Shown here piece by piece: positions 35,567 to 44,765 of a stretch of DNA of 64,000 nt; the first letter of the stretch is position 1; each line of letters opens with the position of its first letter. Position numbers and translations under genes: made by a program. The DNA is taken from the NCBI GenBank assembly GCA_947626435.1, contig CANQSB010000010.1, forward strand, positions 1 to 64,000. The letters run 5' to 3'. This DNA is from an uncultured Lachnospiraceae bacterium (GTDB lineage Bacteria > Bacillota > Clostridia > Lachnospirales > Lachnospiraceae). Under the pieces are notes generated by a model. The model was not told the origin of the DNA, ran no database searches, and saw only the letters and a program-made list of their open reading frames with translations.

Positions 35567-35595
35567 TTGACAAATAAATCCGCCTTTGCTATAGT
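35567..35595 (+). promoter_or_regulatory. Sigma-A promoter of the Rpn-type nuclease gene
   Basis: Consensus TTGACA (35567-35572), 17 bp, then TATAGT (35590-35595), 42 bp before the start codon. Confidence 0.85.
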
Positions 35596-35637
35596 GCTGG
35601 TATTGCTTTGCAAAATTTTACTTTACGGGAGAAATTT

Positions 35638-36567
35638 ATGGGACAGGCTGATTTATCGTCAAACAGTTTGATTTCACATTCGGATGTGTTTGCGGACATT
35701 ATCAACGCAATAGTATATGAAGGCAGGCAGGTGCTTGACGCACAAAATTTAAAGCCTTATTATCTGAACAAAAGCGTACACAAAAACAGCAATATGCTTA
35801 AAGGGCTGTACCGCGACAACTGCATGGAGGACATGCGCAGCGGCATCAGATACGCATTGTGGGGCATCGAAAACCAAAACGGCATTGACCGCGCTATTCC
35901 GTTTAGGATAATGGGGTATGACTTTTCGACATACGACAGGCAGATTGGCGAATTTACCGCCAAAAACAAAACAGGCAATAAGGCAATTACCCAAACTCTC
36001 CTTCCCGAGCAGAAGCTGACGCCTGTTATAACCCTGGTGCTTTATTGGGGCGATGACGAAATGCCGAAATCTATTTTTGATATGCTAAATATGCCGGACG
36101 AAAAAAATATAAGGAAGTACATACAAAACTATAAGCTGAACGTAATCAGCTTAAAAAAGCTGACAAAAAAGCAAACCGACAGATTCAAATCCGACTTTAA
36201 GTATATTGCAAAATTCCTTTGCAGGGAATATAATAAAGACGAGCGGATGGATATGCTTAAAAGCAGCGGCAGGATGCTTATACACCCAAAAGATACACTG
36301 TATACGCTTACTGCTATCACAGGCGACAGCAAATATTTACAGATTGGCGATGATTGTAAGGAGGAATTTAAAGTGTGTGAAGTGGCTGATGCATTTGTAC
36401 AAATAGGTGTGGAACAGGGACGTGAACAGGAGCGCGAGCATGGCATCATGGCTATGGTGACGTCTGCCCGCAAGCTCGGAGCTGATGACAATTTTATTCT
36501 GGCTCAATTGGCGGAAAGCTATAAACTTAATAATGAACAGGCAATGGCATATATGGAAAAATATTAA
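35638..36567 (+). CDS. Rpn/YhgA-like PD-(D/E)XK nuclease family protein
   Basis: The 309-aa protein begins MGQADLSSNSLISHSDV after GGGAG. Residues 75-105 carry the family core GIENQNGIDRAIPFRIMGYD (the E-x-Q form of the PD-(D/E)XK motif), followed by PVITLVLYWGDDE. The C-terminus has charged coiled-coil-like repeats (EQGREQEREHG). Related proteins are annotated as recombination-promoting nucleases or YhgA-like putative transposases; they occur in multiple copies in Lachnospiraceae. Its role here is unknown. Confidence 0.8.
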   Translation: MGQADLSSNSLISHSDVFADIINAIVYEGRQVLDAQNLKPYYLNKSVHKNSNMLKGLYRDNCMEDMRSGIRYALWGIENQNGIDRAIPFRIMGYDFSTYDRQIGEFTAKNKTGNKAITQTLLPEQKLTPVITLVLYWGDDEMPKSIFDMLNMPDEKNIRKYIQNYKLNVISLKKLTKKQTDRFKSDFKYIAKFLCREYNKDERMDMLKSSGRMLIHPKDTLYTLTAITGDSKYLQIGDDCKEEFKVCEVADAFVQIGVEQGREQEREHGIMAMVTSARKLGADDNFILAQLAESYKLNNEQAMAYMEKY

Positions 36568-36578
36568 GTCCACATGAC

Positions 36579-36624
36579 AAAAGGCGCGCCCGAAAACATA
36601 TTAATGTTTCGGATGCGCCTTTTT
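36579..36624. terminator. Bidirectional terminator between Rpn and GH3 genes
   Basis: AAAAGGCGC and CGAAAACAT pair with ATGTTTTCG-like and GCGCCTTTT segments in a long interrupted stem, with T-runs on both strands between the two convergent genes. Confidence 0.8.
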
Positions 36625-36659
36625 ATTCATGACAATATAAAGCTCTTAAGACAGGTTTT

Positions 36660-38327
36660 CTATTCGATATTTATTACCCTGCCAAAAAAGAAATCAACTC
36701 TTTCCTGAGTGTCAAGCAGGCGAATAGGCTTAAACTGTCCTGTCTCAATGCCCTTTGCCTGTAAAGACTCCTTATAAGCTTCAAAGGTCCCCTCCTCCAG
36801 AAAATACACTTTTGCTTTACCTATCTCGCCCAGCTTTCGGCAGTCGTCATAATCCATATCTTGCCTGCAAAGCTGCTCATCCATTATATCATTCGCCTCT
36901 GTCTGCGAGATGTTTACCTCTCCCTCCTGCACCTCCAACAGCACATCATACCTGCCCGGCAAATCCGATATATCGGGATAAACGCAAAACTCGTGACGCT
37001 GAATATTATAGCGCTCCGCAAACACGTCTACCGCTTGAGCGATACTTTCGATATCCATTTTTTCCCCAGCCACGTTCATGCACTGCTTTCTTCGGTAGAG
37101 AATACGGAGCAGCGGCATATTCTTATAAAATCCTGCGATTTCCACTATATCGCCCATTCGATAGCGGTAGAGTCCCACATACCCCGTAAATACTAGCTCA
37201 TATTTTTCACCCTGCTTTACCTGTGAGGCATCAAACACATTTTTTACGTCTCCGTCTGCTTCCGCCAACGGGATATACTCAAAAAATCCTCCTATGGGCA
37301 CTGGCATATACATATCCGTTTCCACGCCGAACGCCGCTCCCAAAAATCCCTCTGATGATCCATAGATAAAATAGTGATACGGCATATCCCCGATATATCT
37401 GCGCAGTCTTTTCATATATGAATTAAACGCCCTTCCGCTGATTGCCACGACCACCCGCAGTTTCTTCCATATGCGCTGCACTATCGGAGTGTCAAAACCA
37501 GTTTCAAATTCTTTTCGCAGCTCGGACGCCCTCTCAGGCATCGGGACAAGTAGCTTTTCAAGCCGCTCGCGAACATCAGCGGGAAGTATAATTCCGTCAT
37601 TTATTGTACCGGCCTCTATATCGTCCGTAAGCTGCCTCCAGTTGTTTTCCAGATACGCCATAACGTTAGTTATCTGATGGATAAACACGCTCTCAATAGA
37701 TGTCACATCCTCGCAGATAAGCCCGAAACGCAGCTTTAGATAACTCATGTCCATATCATATTTTGGAAACTGTACATCCTCCGGCGACGTAAATCTGCCA
37801 AAATCAAAATCGCCGCGCTCTCTCCTGCGCTCAAATATCGCCCCCGACGAGAGCAGCTTATCCGTACCATCGATAAACGGTGTCCTGCGCACCTCATTCA
37901 AGAGAAAAATCTTACTGTTCCAGTCCTCCGGCAGAACCTCCGTATCGGCATAATATTTGGCTGTCAGCTCATTTACGCAGTAATACGCGTAATGCTCGAA
38001 AGAATCCATCCACTTTTCTGTCAGCGGAATTTTCTTTATCTCGCCTGTCGTACCTGACGACAATGTATAATAGCGTATCGGATATGCCGTAATCAAGCCT
38101 TCCTCACCCTTATCCACCATCCGCTCAATATATTCCTTATAATCCTCATATTCCGTAAGCGGCACCTTAGCCTGATAATCAGAAACCGACTGTATCTGAT
38201 TAAAGCCATACTTTTTCCCATACTCTGTATCGCTGTTGTCATGCAGTATCTGCAGCATCAATTTCTCCTGTACATTTACATAATCTTCGGCATCCCTTTC
38301 CAGTTCCGTCATTATATTTTTATTCAT
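36660..38327 (-). CDS. GH3-family acyl-adenylating amidosynthetase-like protein
   Basis: The 555-aa protein belongs to the ANL-type GH3 family, which adenylates a carboxylate and couples it to an amino acid. Its motifs are YTLSSGTTGEIKKIPLT (ATP phosphate loop, about residue 88), YGSSEGFLG (about 330), and YRYRMGDIVEI (about 395), with a C-terminal cap domain. GH3 proteins are best known from plant hormone conjugation; bacterial substrates are mostly unknown. It is the last of three genes with an MFS protein and a binding protein, 1 nt after the MFS stop. It could load or modify a small acid moved by that transporter. Confidence 0.85.
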   Translation of the reverse strand: MNKNIMTELERDAEDYVNVQEKLMLQILHDNSDTEYGKKYGFNQIQSVSDYQAKVPLTEYEDYKEYIERMVDKGEEGLITAYPIRYYTLSSGTTGEIKKIPLTEKWMDSFEHYAYYCVNELTAKYYADTEVLPEDWNSKIFLLNEVRRTPFIDGTDKLLSSGAIFERRRERGDFDFGRFTSPEDVQFPKYDMDMSYLKLRFGLICEDVTSIESVFIHQITNVMAYLENNWRQLTDDIEAGTINDGIILPADVRERLEKLLVPMPERASELRKEFETGFDTPIVQRIWKKLRVVVAISGRAFNSYMKRLRRYIGDMPYHYFIYGSSEGFLGAAFGVETDMYMPVPIGGFFEYIPLAEADGDVKNVFDASQVKQGEKYELVFTGYVGLYRYRMGDIVEIAGFYKNMPLLRILYRRKQCMNVAGEKMDIESIAQAVDVFAERYNIQRHEFCVYPDISDLPGRYDVLLEVQEGEVNISQTEANDIMDEQLCRQDMDYDDCRKLGEIGKAKVYFLEEGTFEAYKESLQAKGIETGQFKPIRLLDTQERVDFFFGRVINIE

Positions 38328-38328
38328 T

Positions 38329-40638
38329 TTAAGATATTCCTCCCTTTTTAGGTTTATTTACCATCAGAAACAGTATCGCGACAAAAACATACGCAATGCC
38401 GAAAATAGTAATATACGTCATTTTTCCGTCAGGCTGTATCAGCAGATTGTACAGCATCGGGCAAAGTATCTGAACGGCGCTTCCCGCCATATGAAACACG
38501 GTAAGCATTCCCGCCGTATGCGACGGATCGGCTGACAGCTCTGTAAAATAGCTCGTAATCAAGGGCGTACCAAAGCCGTCAAACACTCCTAAAATCGCCG
38601 CCGAAATCATGGCTATGACGAGGCTCCTGCTCACAGGCAAAATCAAAATTCCAACTGCTGCCATAAACAGCGCCGCCACGCATGACAGATATAAAGGTTT
38701 CTTCTTCATAAAGTTTAAGATGAACACGCCAAGATACATACCCGCAATGCCATTCACAAGATATACATAGCTTGTAGCGACGGCGTTCTGTCCGATACTG
38801 CTCATATACGACGGCACGAAAGCCACGACGTACATAAGCCCTATATTCAGAGGTATGCAGCCAAGCAGGATTGTGAGCAGCGCTTTCTTATTTTTAAGTA
38901 TATTAGATCCTGCCTTACCATCATCGGAAACTTCTTCGCTTTCCGCTTTTTGCTTACTTCTGTTCTGCTCCAGAAGTTTCCACGGCATCGTAAAGATTGC
39001 CCATATGCACAGAATAAGCAGAATCACAGCAGTAACCAAATAGTTTGCCGAATACCCAAGCGCCTCGGCAAATATCGCGCCAAGCGATGCGCCCGCCGTA
39101 ATGCCGCCAAGAAGTCCTGCGTTCATCCTGCCGCAATTGTCACGGAAGTTTTTATCACCCGATGAGCCAAGCGCCACAATATTGTTAAGCCAATACTTTA
39201 GAAAAGCAAAACCGATTCCGCAAAACGCGCGTAGCGCCACCAAAAGATACGGAGAAGTCACTGTCATACAAGCCATATTTCCTAAAATCATGAAAGGGAA
39301 CACGAAACACATCAGCCTATCGGGACGCGTATCCTTGTACACTCTTTGTATGACCGCCGATGCCGCAAGCACGCATATAAGCTCCACAGTAAGCGGCAGT
39401 GACGCGCTGACCGCCTTAGACAATCCAAACACTGAGGCATCCCACGAGCGCATAATAACCGCCGCATACGGCGTACTCGTGTAAATGGCGGTAAAGCCCA
39501 GAAAGGCGAGCAGCCTAATCTGCAGTGAAATTCCCTTTTCCTGTTTCTCTGATGGCTGGTTAAAATCACCAGAAAACCTCGCTGCCAAGATTTCCGTCAG
39601 GCTCGTAAGCTCAATGGCAATCATCAGGCACACCGCGAATACCGCGCCGAATGTGAGCGTCATCAGGCTGATTTTTTCTCTGATGTAGCTCTGATTAATT
39701 TCTACCTCAAGCTCAATCTGCGCGCTACCGTCGCCAATCGGCAGGACAATGGTGTTATCATCCGCGTTTTCATTCATATCACCAAAATGTATGCGCAGAT
39801 TTTTAATCGACTGGCTCGTCTCTTCCTTTTCTTTAAGCCAATCATTTATCCTGTAAAGCTCGCTTTCTTCCAGTCCTTTTTCTATCAGCCCATCCGCCAC
39901 TTTCTGAACTGATACAGCCGTCTGCTCGGCTTTTTCCTCGACAAGCGCCTGATAGCTTGCCCTATATGTAAAGAACAGGTAAATAATATAACAGAACAAA
40001 CCCGACATCATAAATATGGCTCTCTTGCCGCTCCCAAATTTGTCAAAAATCGCCGTAAACAGGATAATCAAGGCGGCAACAACCGCAAGTATAATAAATA
40101 ACACTATCTGCGTCATTGCCGTACGCGTATCACCGGCAAACGCGCCCTTTTCATAATATACGGACATATATCCCGTAAGCTGTGTTTCTTCCTTATATAT
40201 CGGGAATATGAGGCTTTCCTTATTTCCAAACGATATATGTTCTCCCTCGGACGCCGTCTTTAAAAGCTGATTTCTGTATTCATCGCCATAAATATACGCA
40301 AGCTCCTGCTCCGCCTCATCTGACGCCTCAAATGAGGCATAGAGCGGATTGCCTTCCGCGTCAAGTATGACCACCTTAAGCTCCTGCTCCGCAAGTCCGC
40401 GCACGCGGTCAAACACTTCCTCAATGCCGTAATAATTGTCAAGCTCCTTTCCAAAGTCTATGGAGCTTTCCATATTTTTTACTACTTCCTGAATTTCTGT
40501 CGTAAGGTACTGCTCCTCCAGCTCTGTACAGGTATTGTCAAAAGCCATACGGCATATCCAGTTTACAAACTGCAGGCTCAAAAATGTCAGCAGTATGACG
40601 ATGACCGCCGTAACTGTCCGCTGCTTTTTTTGTTGCAT
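38329..40638 (-). CDS. MFS transporter fused to an N-terminal sensor-like region
   Basis: The 769-aa protein starts MQQKKQRTVTAVIVILL, a signal anchor. It is followed by an extracytoplasmic domain of about 150 residues, two membrane helices, a second extracytoplasmic domain (about 245-325) and another helix. From about residue 370 it has ten or so helices of a major facilitator domain. The first part resembles the Cache-type sensing modules of bacterial receptors. Such a fusion suggests transport controlled by, or reporting on, an external ligand. AGGAGG precedes the ATG. The operon partners are an ABC-type binding protein and a GH3 enzyme. Confidence 0.75.
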   Translation of the reverse strand: MQQKKQRTVTAVIVILLTFLSLQFVNWICRMAFDNTCTELEEQYLTTEIQEVVKNMESSIDFGKELDNYYGIEEVFDRVRGLAEQELKVVILDAEGNPLYASFEASDEAEQELAYIYGDEYRNQLLKTASEGEHISFGNKESLIFPIYKEETQLTGYMSVYYEKGAFAGDTRTAMTQIVLFIILAVVAALIILFTAIFDKFGSGKRAIFMMSGLFCYIIYLFFTYRASYQALVEEKAEQTAVSVQKVADGLIEKGLEESELYRINDWLKEKEETSQSIKNLRIHFGDMNENADDNTIVLPIGDGSAQIELEVEINQSYIREKISLMTLTFGAVFAVCLMIAIELTSLTEILAARFSGDFNQPSEKQEKGISLQIRLLAFLGFTAIYTSTPYAAVIMRSWDASVFGLSKAVSASLPLTVELICVLAASAVIQRVYKDTRPDRLMCFVFPFMILGNMACMTVTSPYLLVALRAFCGIGFAFLKYWLNNIVALGSSGDKNFRDNCGRMNAGLLGGITAGASLGAIFAEALGYSANYLVTAVILLILCIWAIFTMPWKLLEQNRSKQKAESEEVSDDGKAGSNILKNKKALLTILLGCIPLNIGLMYVVAFVPSYMSSIGQNAVATSYVYLVNGIAGMYLGVFILNFMKKKPLYLSCVAALFMAAVGILILPVSRSLVIAMISAAILGVFDGFGTPLITSYFTELSADPSHTAGMLTVFHMAGSAVQILCPMLYNLLIQPDGKMTYITIFGIAYVFVAILFLMVNKPKKGGIS

Positions 40639-40657
40639 AAAAATCCTCCTCCCCTGT

Positions 40658-41860
40658 TTAATTTCTTTCAGTATGCATATACAGTTTCTCCGCCGATAAG
40701 AGCATATCCGCATCCGCCTCAAAGCCGACGCGGTCAGCCGCCTCCAGATTGAGGCTCAAAAACGGCGGCTCCACAAACTTCTGGTTGAGGTTTCCCGGCT
40801 CCTCGCCATGCAAAACCTTTGAAACCACATCCACCAGAAACGGCGCCTGCATCTTCGCGTCGCTTGCGGTCACTACCATCGTCGCCCCGTATCTGACGTA
40901 ATATTCATTGTTTTGCACAAATACCGGTATATTGTTCTCATAAAAAACATCAAGCAGCGGCGCAATCATTTTCTCATCCTGAATAATGTCGGAATTTAAC
41001 AAAAACGCGTCTATGCCCTCGTTCACCAGCTCCTTATATGTCTGCGCAAGCTTTTCGTAATAATCGTCCGTCATCTCGCGCTCAATCTTTTTCGCTGTGA
41101 TTTTAAAGCCGATGTTTTCCGCCGCCTCACTGTAGGGCTGCAATGAGGCTATGACTTCGTCATAGTAAACCATGCCGATATTGGTAAACGGATGGCTGTT
41201 ATAATAGTATTTCATCTGATTTTTGTATACGTCCGTATTCGTATGGCACCATACATTCGCCTTGCCTGAATATTCATCCGTATCCGAAAGCCCCGCGCCG
41301 ACCGGATCAGTAGAGCCTGACACGATAATCGGGATTTCTGTAATGCCCATCTCATTGATTACCATGTCCGCGGGCTGGGTGCCAAGGCAGAACAGCATAT
41401 CTATCTCCTTTGCGTCAATCCGTTTTCGCAAATCCTTTTTTACAAAATCCACGCCGTCATAAACTTCCGACGTATAATAATTCGCCTCATCGGAAAAGCA
41501 CATGTATGGTCCTAAATCCTGCTGCGCAAGGAAATGGATAAGCTCCTTTGCGTCGGTATTTGCCGCATCAAATGGGAGCTCGCCCTCATATGTAATCCAT
41601 CCGCTTTCCCTAAGCTGGTCAATAAAATAATAAAGTATCTCTCCCGTCGCGGGATACGGATCAATGTCAATATATCCTATGACAAATTTGCTCCCGTCCT
41701 CTTTTGTACATGGTTTGGTCATATTTTCGCTGACGCTTAGGAAGTCCTGCGCCCGCTCAATATCTTCCGCTCCAACTTTGTCGCCTCTCGACAGCACAAA
41801 TACACTGATTGGAAATGCCAACATACATATAAGGCATATACTTACAATTTTTTTCAGCAT
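40658..41860 (-). CDS. ABC-type substrate-binding protein (PF04392-like)
   Basis: The 400-aa exported protein has a signal peptide (MLKKIVSICLICMLAFPISV) with no lipobox Cys at the cleavage region. It is followed by a two-lobed periplasmic-binding fold with FVIGYIDIDPYPATGEI, IPIIVSGSTDPVGAGL, NIGMVYYDEVIASLQPYSEA and GIDAFLLNSDI, typical of the ABC_sub_bind family. No permease or ATPase of that type is adjacent. The binding protein may instead deliver its ligand to the sensor-MFS protein encoded 20 bp downstream. Confidence 0.8.
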   Translation of the reverse strand: MLKKIVSICLICMLAFPISVFVLSRGDKVGAEDIERAQDFLSVSENMTKPCTKEDGSKFVIGYIDIDPYPATGEILYYFIDQLRESGWITYEGELPFDAANTDAKELIHFLAQQDLGPYMCFSDEANYYTSEVYDGVDFVKKDLRKRIDAKEIDMLFCLGTQPADMVINEMGITEIPIIVSGSTDPVGAGLSDTDEYSGKANVWCHTNTDVYKNQMKYYYNSHPFTNIGMVYYDEVIASLQPYSEAAENIGFKITAKKIEREMTDDYYEKLAQTYKELVNEGIDAFLLNSDIIQDEKMIAPLLDVFYENNIPVFVQNNEYYVRYGATMVVTASDAKMQAPFLVDVVSKVLHGEEPGNLNQKFVEPPFLSLNLEAADRVGFEADADMLLSAEKLYMHTERN

Positions 41861-41943
41861 ACTGTTTCTCCTTTCCTTTTTACATTTATTTTCAGGCTTT
41901 TGTTAAGCCTCATTTAACAATGAATAATTTAGTCCAAGTGCGC

Positions 41944-41959
41944 TTGTCCTAAAGAACAA
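41944..41959. promoter_or_regulatory. Imperfect palindrome in the divergent promoter region
   Basis: TTGTCCTAAAGAACAA is close to its own reverse complement and lies between the divergent binding-protein and SpoIIE-like genes. It is a candidate operator shared by both; two TATAAT-like boxes (41970-41975, 42008-42013) lie downstream on the plus strand but lack good -35 partners. Confidence 0.4.
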
Positions 41960-42062
41960 TTGCACACTGTATAATATATGTTTATAATTTTGTTTAGACA
42001 TTTTATATATAATACAGAATTAAAGGATTTTCTTTTAACCATAAATTATTAGGAGGTTACAT

Positions 42063-43691
42063 ATGAAAAATCAAAAAGGTTTTTTACGTTTTTTTCATTC
42101 ACTCAGCCGTAAATTCATGCTGGGCTTTTTTGTGCTTGCGCTGACGATTTTGACGACGACCTGTACCGTCGGCTATTATGTGTATCGAACGAATATACAA
42201 AAAATCTACAACGCCCAGGCCTACTCGGCAGCGTATGAGGCGCGCTCGCTGCTCGACGGTGATTTACTAAGGAAGTATTCGCAAACCCTTGAAAAAGATG
42301 ATGGATACGAGCAGTTAAAGGCCTCGATTGAAACCTTGCGCCAAAATACTGGCAGCATCGGAATTTTCATAGTGCAGCTTGATATTCCGCAACGCGGAGA
42401 CTATTTATACCTTATTGATACTTATGCAAACCATGCCCTTGAATACTCGCTCGGCGATAATGCAAAATATCCCGAAATATTTAAGGAGCAGCTCCAATCA
42501 GTCTATTATGACGGCGCAGATTTAAGCAGCTCCTATATGCGCGCCGACAGTGCGGACTACGGTGAAAACTTTTTTGCCACGGTGCCGCTCTATGACAGCA
42601 ATGGTGAAATCGTAGCGAATATAGCGGTACAATGCAGCCTTGAAGAAATGCACAATACTCTGCGGCAGTACCTGATTTATGCTTTCAGCCTTACAATCGT
42701 GATTGTAATAATAATACTTGTCATATACTTGGTATATATAAATCACAACGTAACCGCTCCTATCAAAAAAATCACTCGCCACGCCGCAGGCTTTATCAAG
42801 GGCTCGGACATCTCAATCGCAATGGACAAAATTCATACGGGCGATGAAATTGAAAGTCTCGCCGATTCCATTATCCAAATGGAACACGACATACACGAAT
42901 ACACGCAGAACCTTGCGGCGGCAACCGCCACGCGTGAACACATGGAGGCTGAATCAAACGTGGCAAAGCAGATTCAGCAGAACCTTTTCCCTTACCATTA
43001 TCCCGCGTTTCCGGAGCGTAAGGACTTTGATATATACGCCCGTCTCCAGTCCTGTCGCGCTATAGGCGGCAACTTTTACAACTACTTCCTGCTTGACGAC
43101 ACGCACTTGTGCCTGTTTGCGGGTGACGTGAACGGCAGCGGCATACCTACGCTTATGTTTTCAGCCATCGCCGCCACGCTTATCAGGAACTACGCCACGA
43201 TGAAATTCTCGCCCGACAGAATACTTGCCAACGTCAATGATGAGCTAAGCAAAAACAATCAGGCGGAAAGGACTGTCGATGTATTCCTTGCAATCATAGA
43301 TTTGCACGACGGTCAGATGACATATGTCACCGCCGGCAAAAACGTATTCGCGATGCTCAAAAGTCCCGGCTCGTCATTCACTCCGCTGCCCTACAAGAGC
43401 TGCTTCTCGCTTGCCACAATCGGGCAGGTCGCGTATCCCGTATCGTCAGCGTCGCTGTCGCAGGGCGATATACTCTTTGTATTTACAAAAGGCATAGCCG
43501 CCACGGTAAACCAAAAAGGTCTTATCTTTGGCAGCGACTACGCAAAGGACACGCTGCAGGAAATCATACAGAGAGAATATTCTCTGAAAACCATGACTGA
43601 CAACCTGTTTGACAACATAAACGCATTCGCGGAGGAAACTCCCCAAGAGAACGACAGCACAGTGCTTTTGTTCCGTTATGTGGGAATTTAA
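42063..43691 (+). CDS. Membrane SpoIIE-like phosphatase with sensor and HAMP, altered metal ligands
   Basis: The 542-aa protein has a helix (about 18-40), an extracytoplasmic domain (about 40-195), a second helix (about 200-222), a HAMP linker (about 223-280), a short coiled coil, and a C-terminal SpoIIE/RsbU-type PP2C domain (about 300-542). The usual metal motif GGDFYD reads GGNFYN, so an Asp ligand is replaced by Asn. The second Asp is kept in GDVNGSGIP and the C-terminal one in ENDSTVLLF. It may be a weak or non-catalytic sensor. It is divergent from the binding-protein operon and ends 3 bp from the injection-system operon. Confidence 0.82.
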   Translation: MKNQKGFLRFFHSLSRKFMLGFFVLALTILTTTCTVGYYVYRTNIQKIYNAQAYSAAYEARSLLDGDLLRKYSQTLEKDDGYEQLKASIETLRQNTGSIGIFIVQLDIPQRGDYLYLIDTYANHALEYSLGDNAKYPEIFKEQLQSVYYDGADLSSSYMRADSADYGENFFATVPLYDSNGEIVANIAVQCSLEEMHNTLRQYLIYAFSLTIVIVIIILVIYLVYINHNVTAPIKKITRHAAGFIKGSDISIAMDKIHTGDEIESLADSIIQMEHDIHEYTQNLAAATATREHMEAESNVAKQIQQNLFPYHYPAFPERKDFDIYARLQSCRAIGGNFYNYFLLDDTHLCLFAGDVNGSGIPTLMFSAIAATLIRNYATMKFSPDRILANVNDELSKNNQAERTVDVFLAIIDLHDGQMTYVTAGKNVFAMLKSPGSSFTPLPYKSCFSLATIGQVAYPVSSASLSQGDILFVFTKGIAATVNQKGLIFGSDYAKDTLQEIIQREYSLKTMTDNLFDNINAFAEETPQENDSTVLLFRYVGI

Positions 43692-43694
43692 CCG

Positions 43695-44756
43695 TCAGCC
43701 GTAGCGCTCCAGAAAGAGCGTCTGCTCCTCCTCAGGATTATTGTTGTACAGCTCGCAGCGAAAGACATACTCTTTCGCTGCCCTGTCAAACCTGTCAGTT
43801 TTCAGCACCTCTATAAAATATTGCCTTGCCTGCATAAACTCGCGCTCCATAAACAGCGCCACTCCCTTTTCAAAAAGCATCTTTGTCTGGCGTTTGCGGT
43901 TTTTAACTTCAGTCTCGTCCCCGTCAAATACGTCATAAATCTTCTTTACAGTATCTGTATCGCTCACATATACATAGCCCAAAAGCCGCACGTTAAACCG
44001 TTTCTGAAACTTCTCGACTAATGACGCATACATCTCCGTCACGACAATCCTCGCGTAATATTTCACAGCAAGTCCTTGCAGCCACGCCGACAGGCCTGAC
44101 GAATCCTCTGACATCAGCAGTATTCCCTTGCGCTGGGGTGCGCCCACGACGCCTATGATGGCATTTTCGTATGTGATTCCTATGGAAAACTCCGTATACT
44201 TTGGATAGCGCGCGCCAAGCTCGTTTAGCTGCTCGCACAAGGTCACGGCTGTTTCAAGCGCTTTTTCGGGGTTTTTCAGGAAAAGCGCCGTCATTCCCGC
44301 CTCCTTAAAGCCTTCCACGACTCCGCCCGCCTCGTATATGGCAGGCACGGATTTTTCCAGGAATCTGTTTATAAACGAGAAAACCGCCTCGGGATTCATG
44401 GAATGTACAATGTCCGAAAAATCATTGCTGTTTACGGAAAGGTTCGCCGTCTTGACGCGCCGCTGCCGCTCAAGCGATAAATCCTCCTCGGTTTTCACGC
44501 CAAGCAGGTCAAACAGCTCGACAGGCAGGATATGTCTTGCCATGGCGGAATAGCTTGTTTCCTGTAGCTGCGTTTCTGCCTGCCTTTTCTCGTTTTCCTC
44601 CCTGACCTTTCTGCGGTATCTGTTTATGACATTTCTAAGGCTGTAATTTTTCCAAATATACACGCCTGACACAATCAGGCACACCAGCGCAATCACGCCA
44701 AGCCATATGTTAATACCGCCAAACAGCCAGCTTCGCTCTATATTTAGAAACACCAA
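43695..44756 (-). CDS. Membrane-anchored degenerate class III cyclase-domain protein
   Basis: The 353-aa protein has one helix near the N-terminus (about 13-34) followed by basic residues, placing the rest in the cytoplasm. Residues about 95-255 follow the class III nucleotide cyclase pattern (MNPEAVFSFINRFLEKSVPA, EAGGVVEGFKEAGMTALF). The two metal-binding Asp positions, normally in FADI and GDA, read SVNS and KEAG. The C-terminal part (270-353) is helical and TPR-like. It is therefore probably a non-catalytic scaffold or sensor. It is the last gene of the injection-system operon. Confidence 0.65.
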   Translation of the reverse strand: MVFLNIERSWLFGGINIWLGVIALVCLIVSGVYIWKNYSLRNVINRYRRKVREENEKRQAETQLQETSYSAMARHILPVELFDLLGVKTEEDLSLERQRRVKTANLSVNSNDFSDIVHSMNPEAVFSFINRFLEKSVPAIYEAGGVVEGFKEAGMTALFLKNPEKALETAVTLCEQLNELGARYPKYTEFSIGITYENAIIGVVGAPQRKGILLMSEDSSGLSAWLQGLAVKYYARIVVTEMYASLVEKFQKRFNVRLLGYVYVSDTDTVKKIYDVFDGDETEVKNRKRQTKMLFEKGVALFMEREFMQARQYFIEVLKTDRFDRAAKEYVFRCELYNNNPEEEQTLFLERYG

Positions 44757-44765
44757 AATCCCTCC

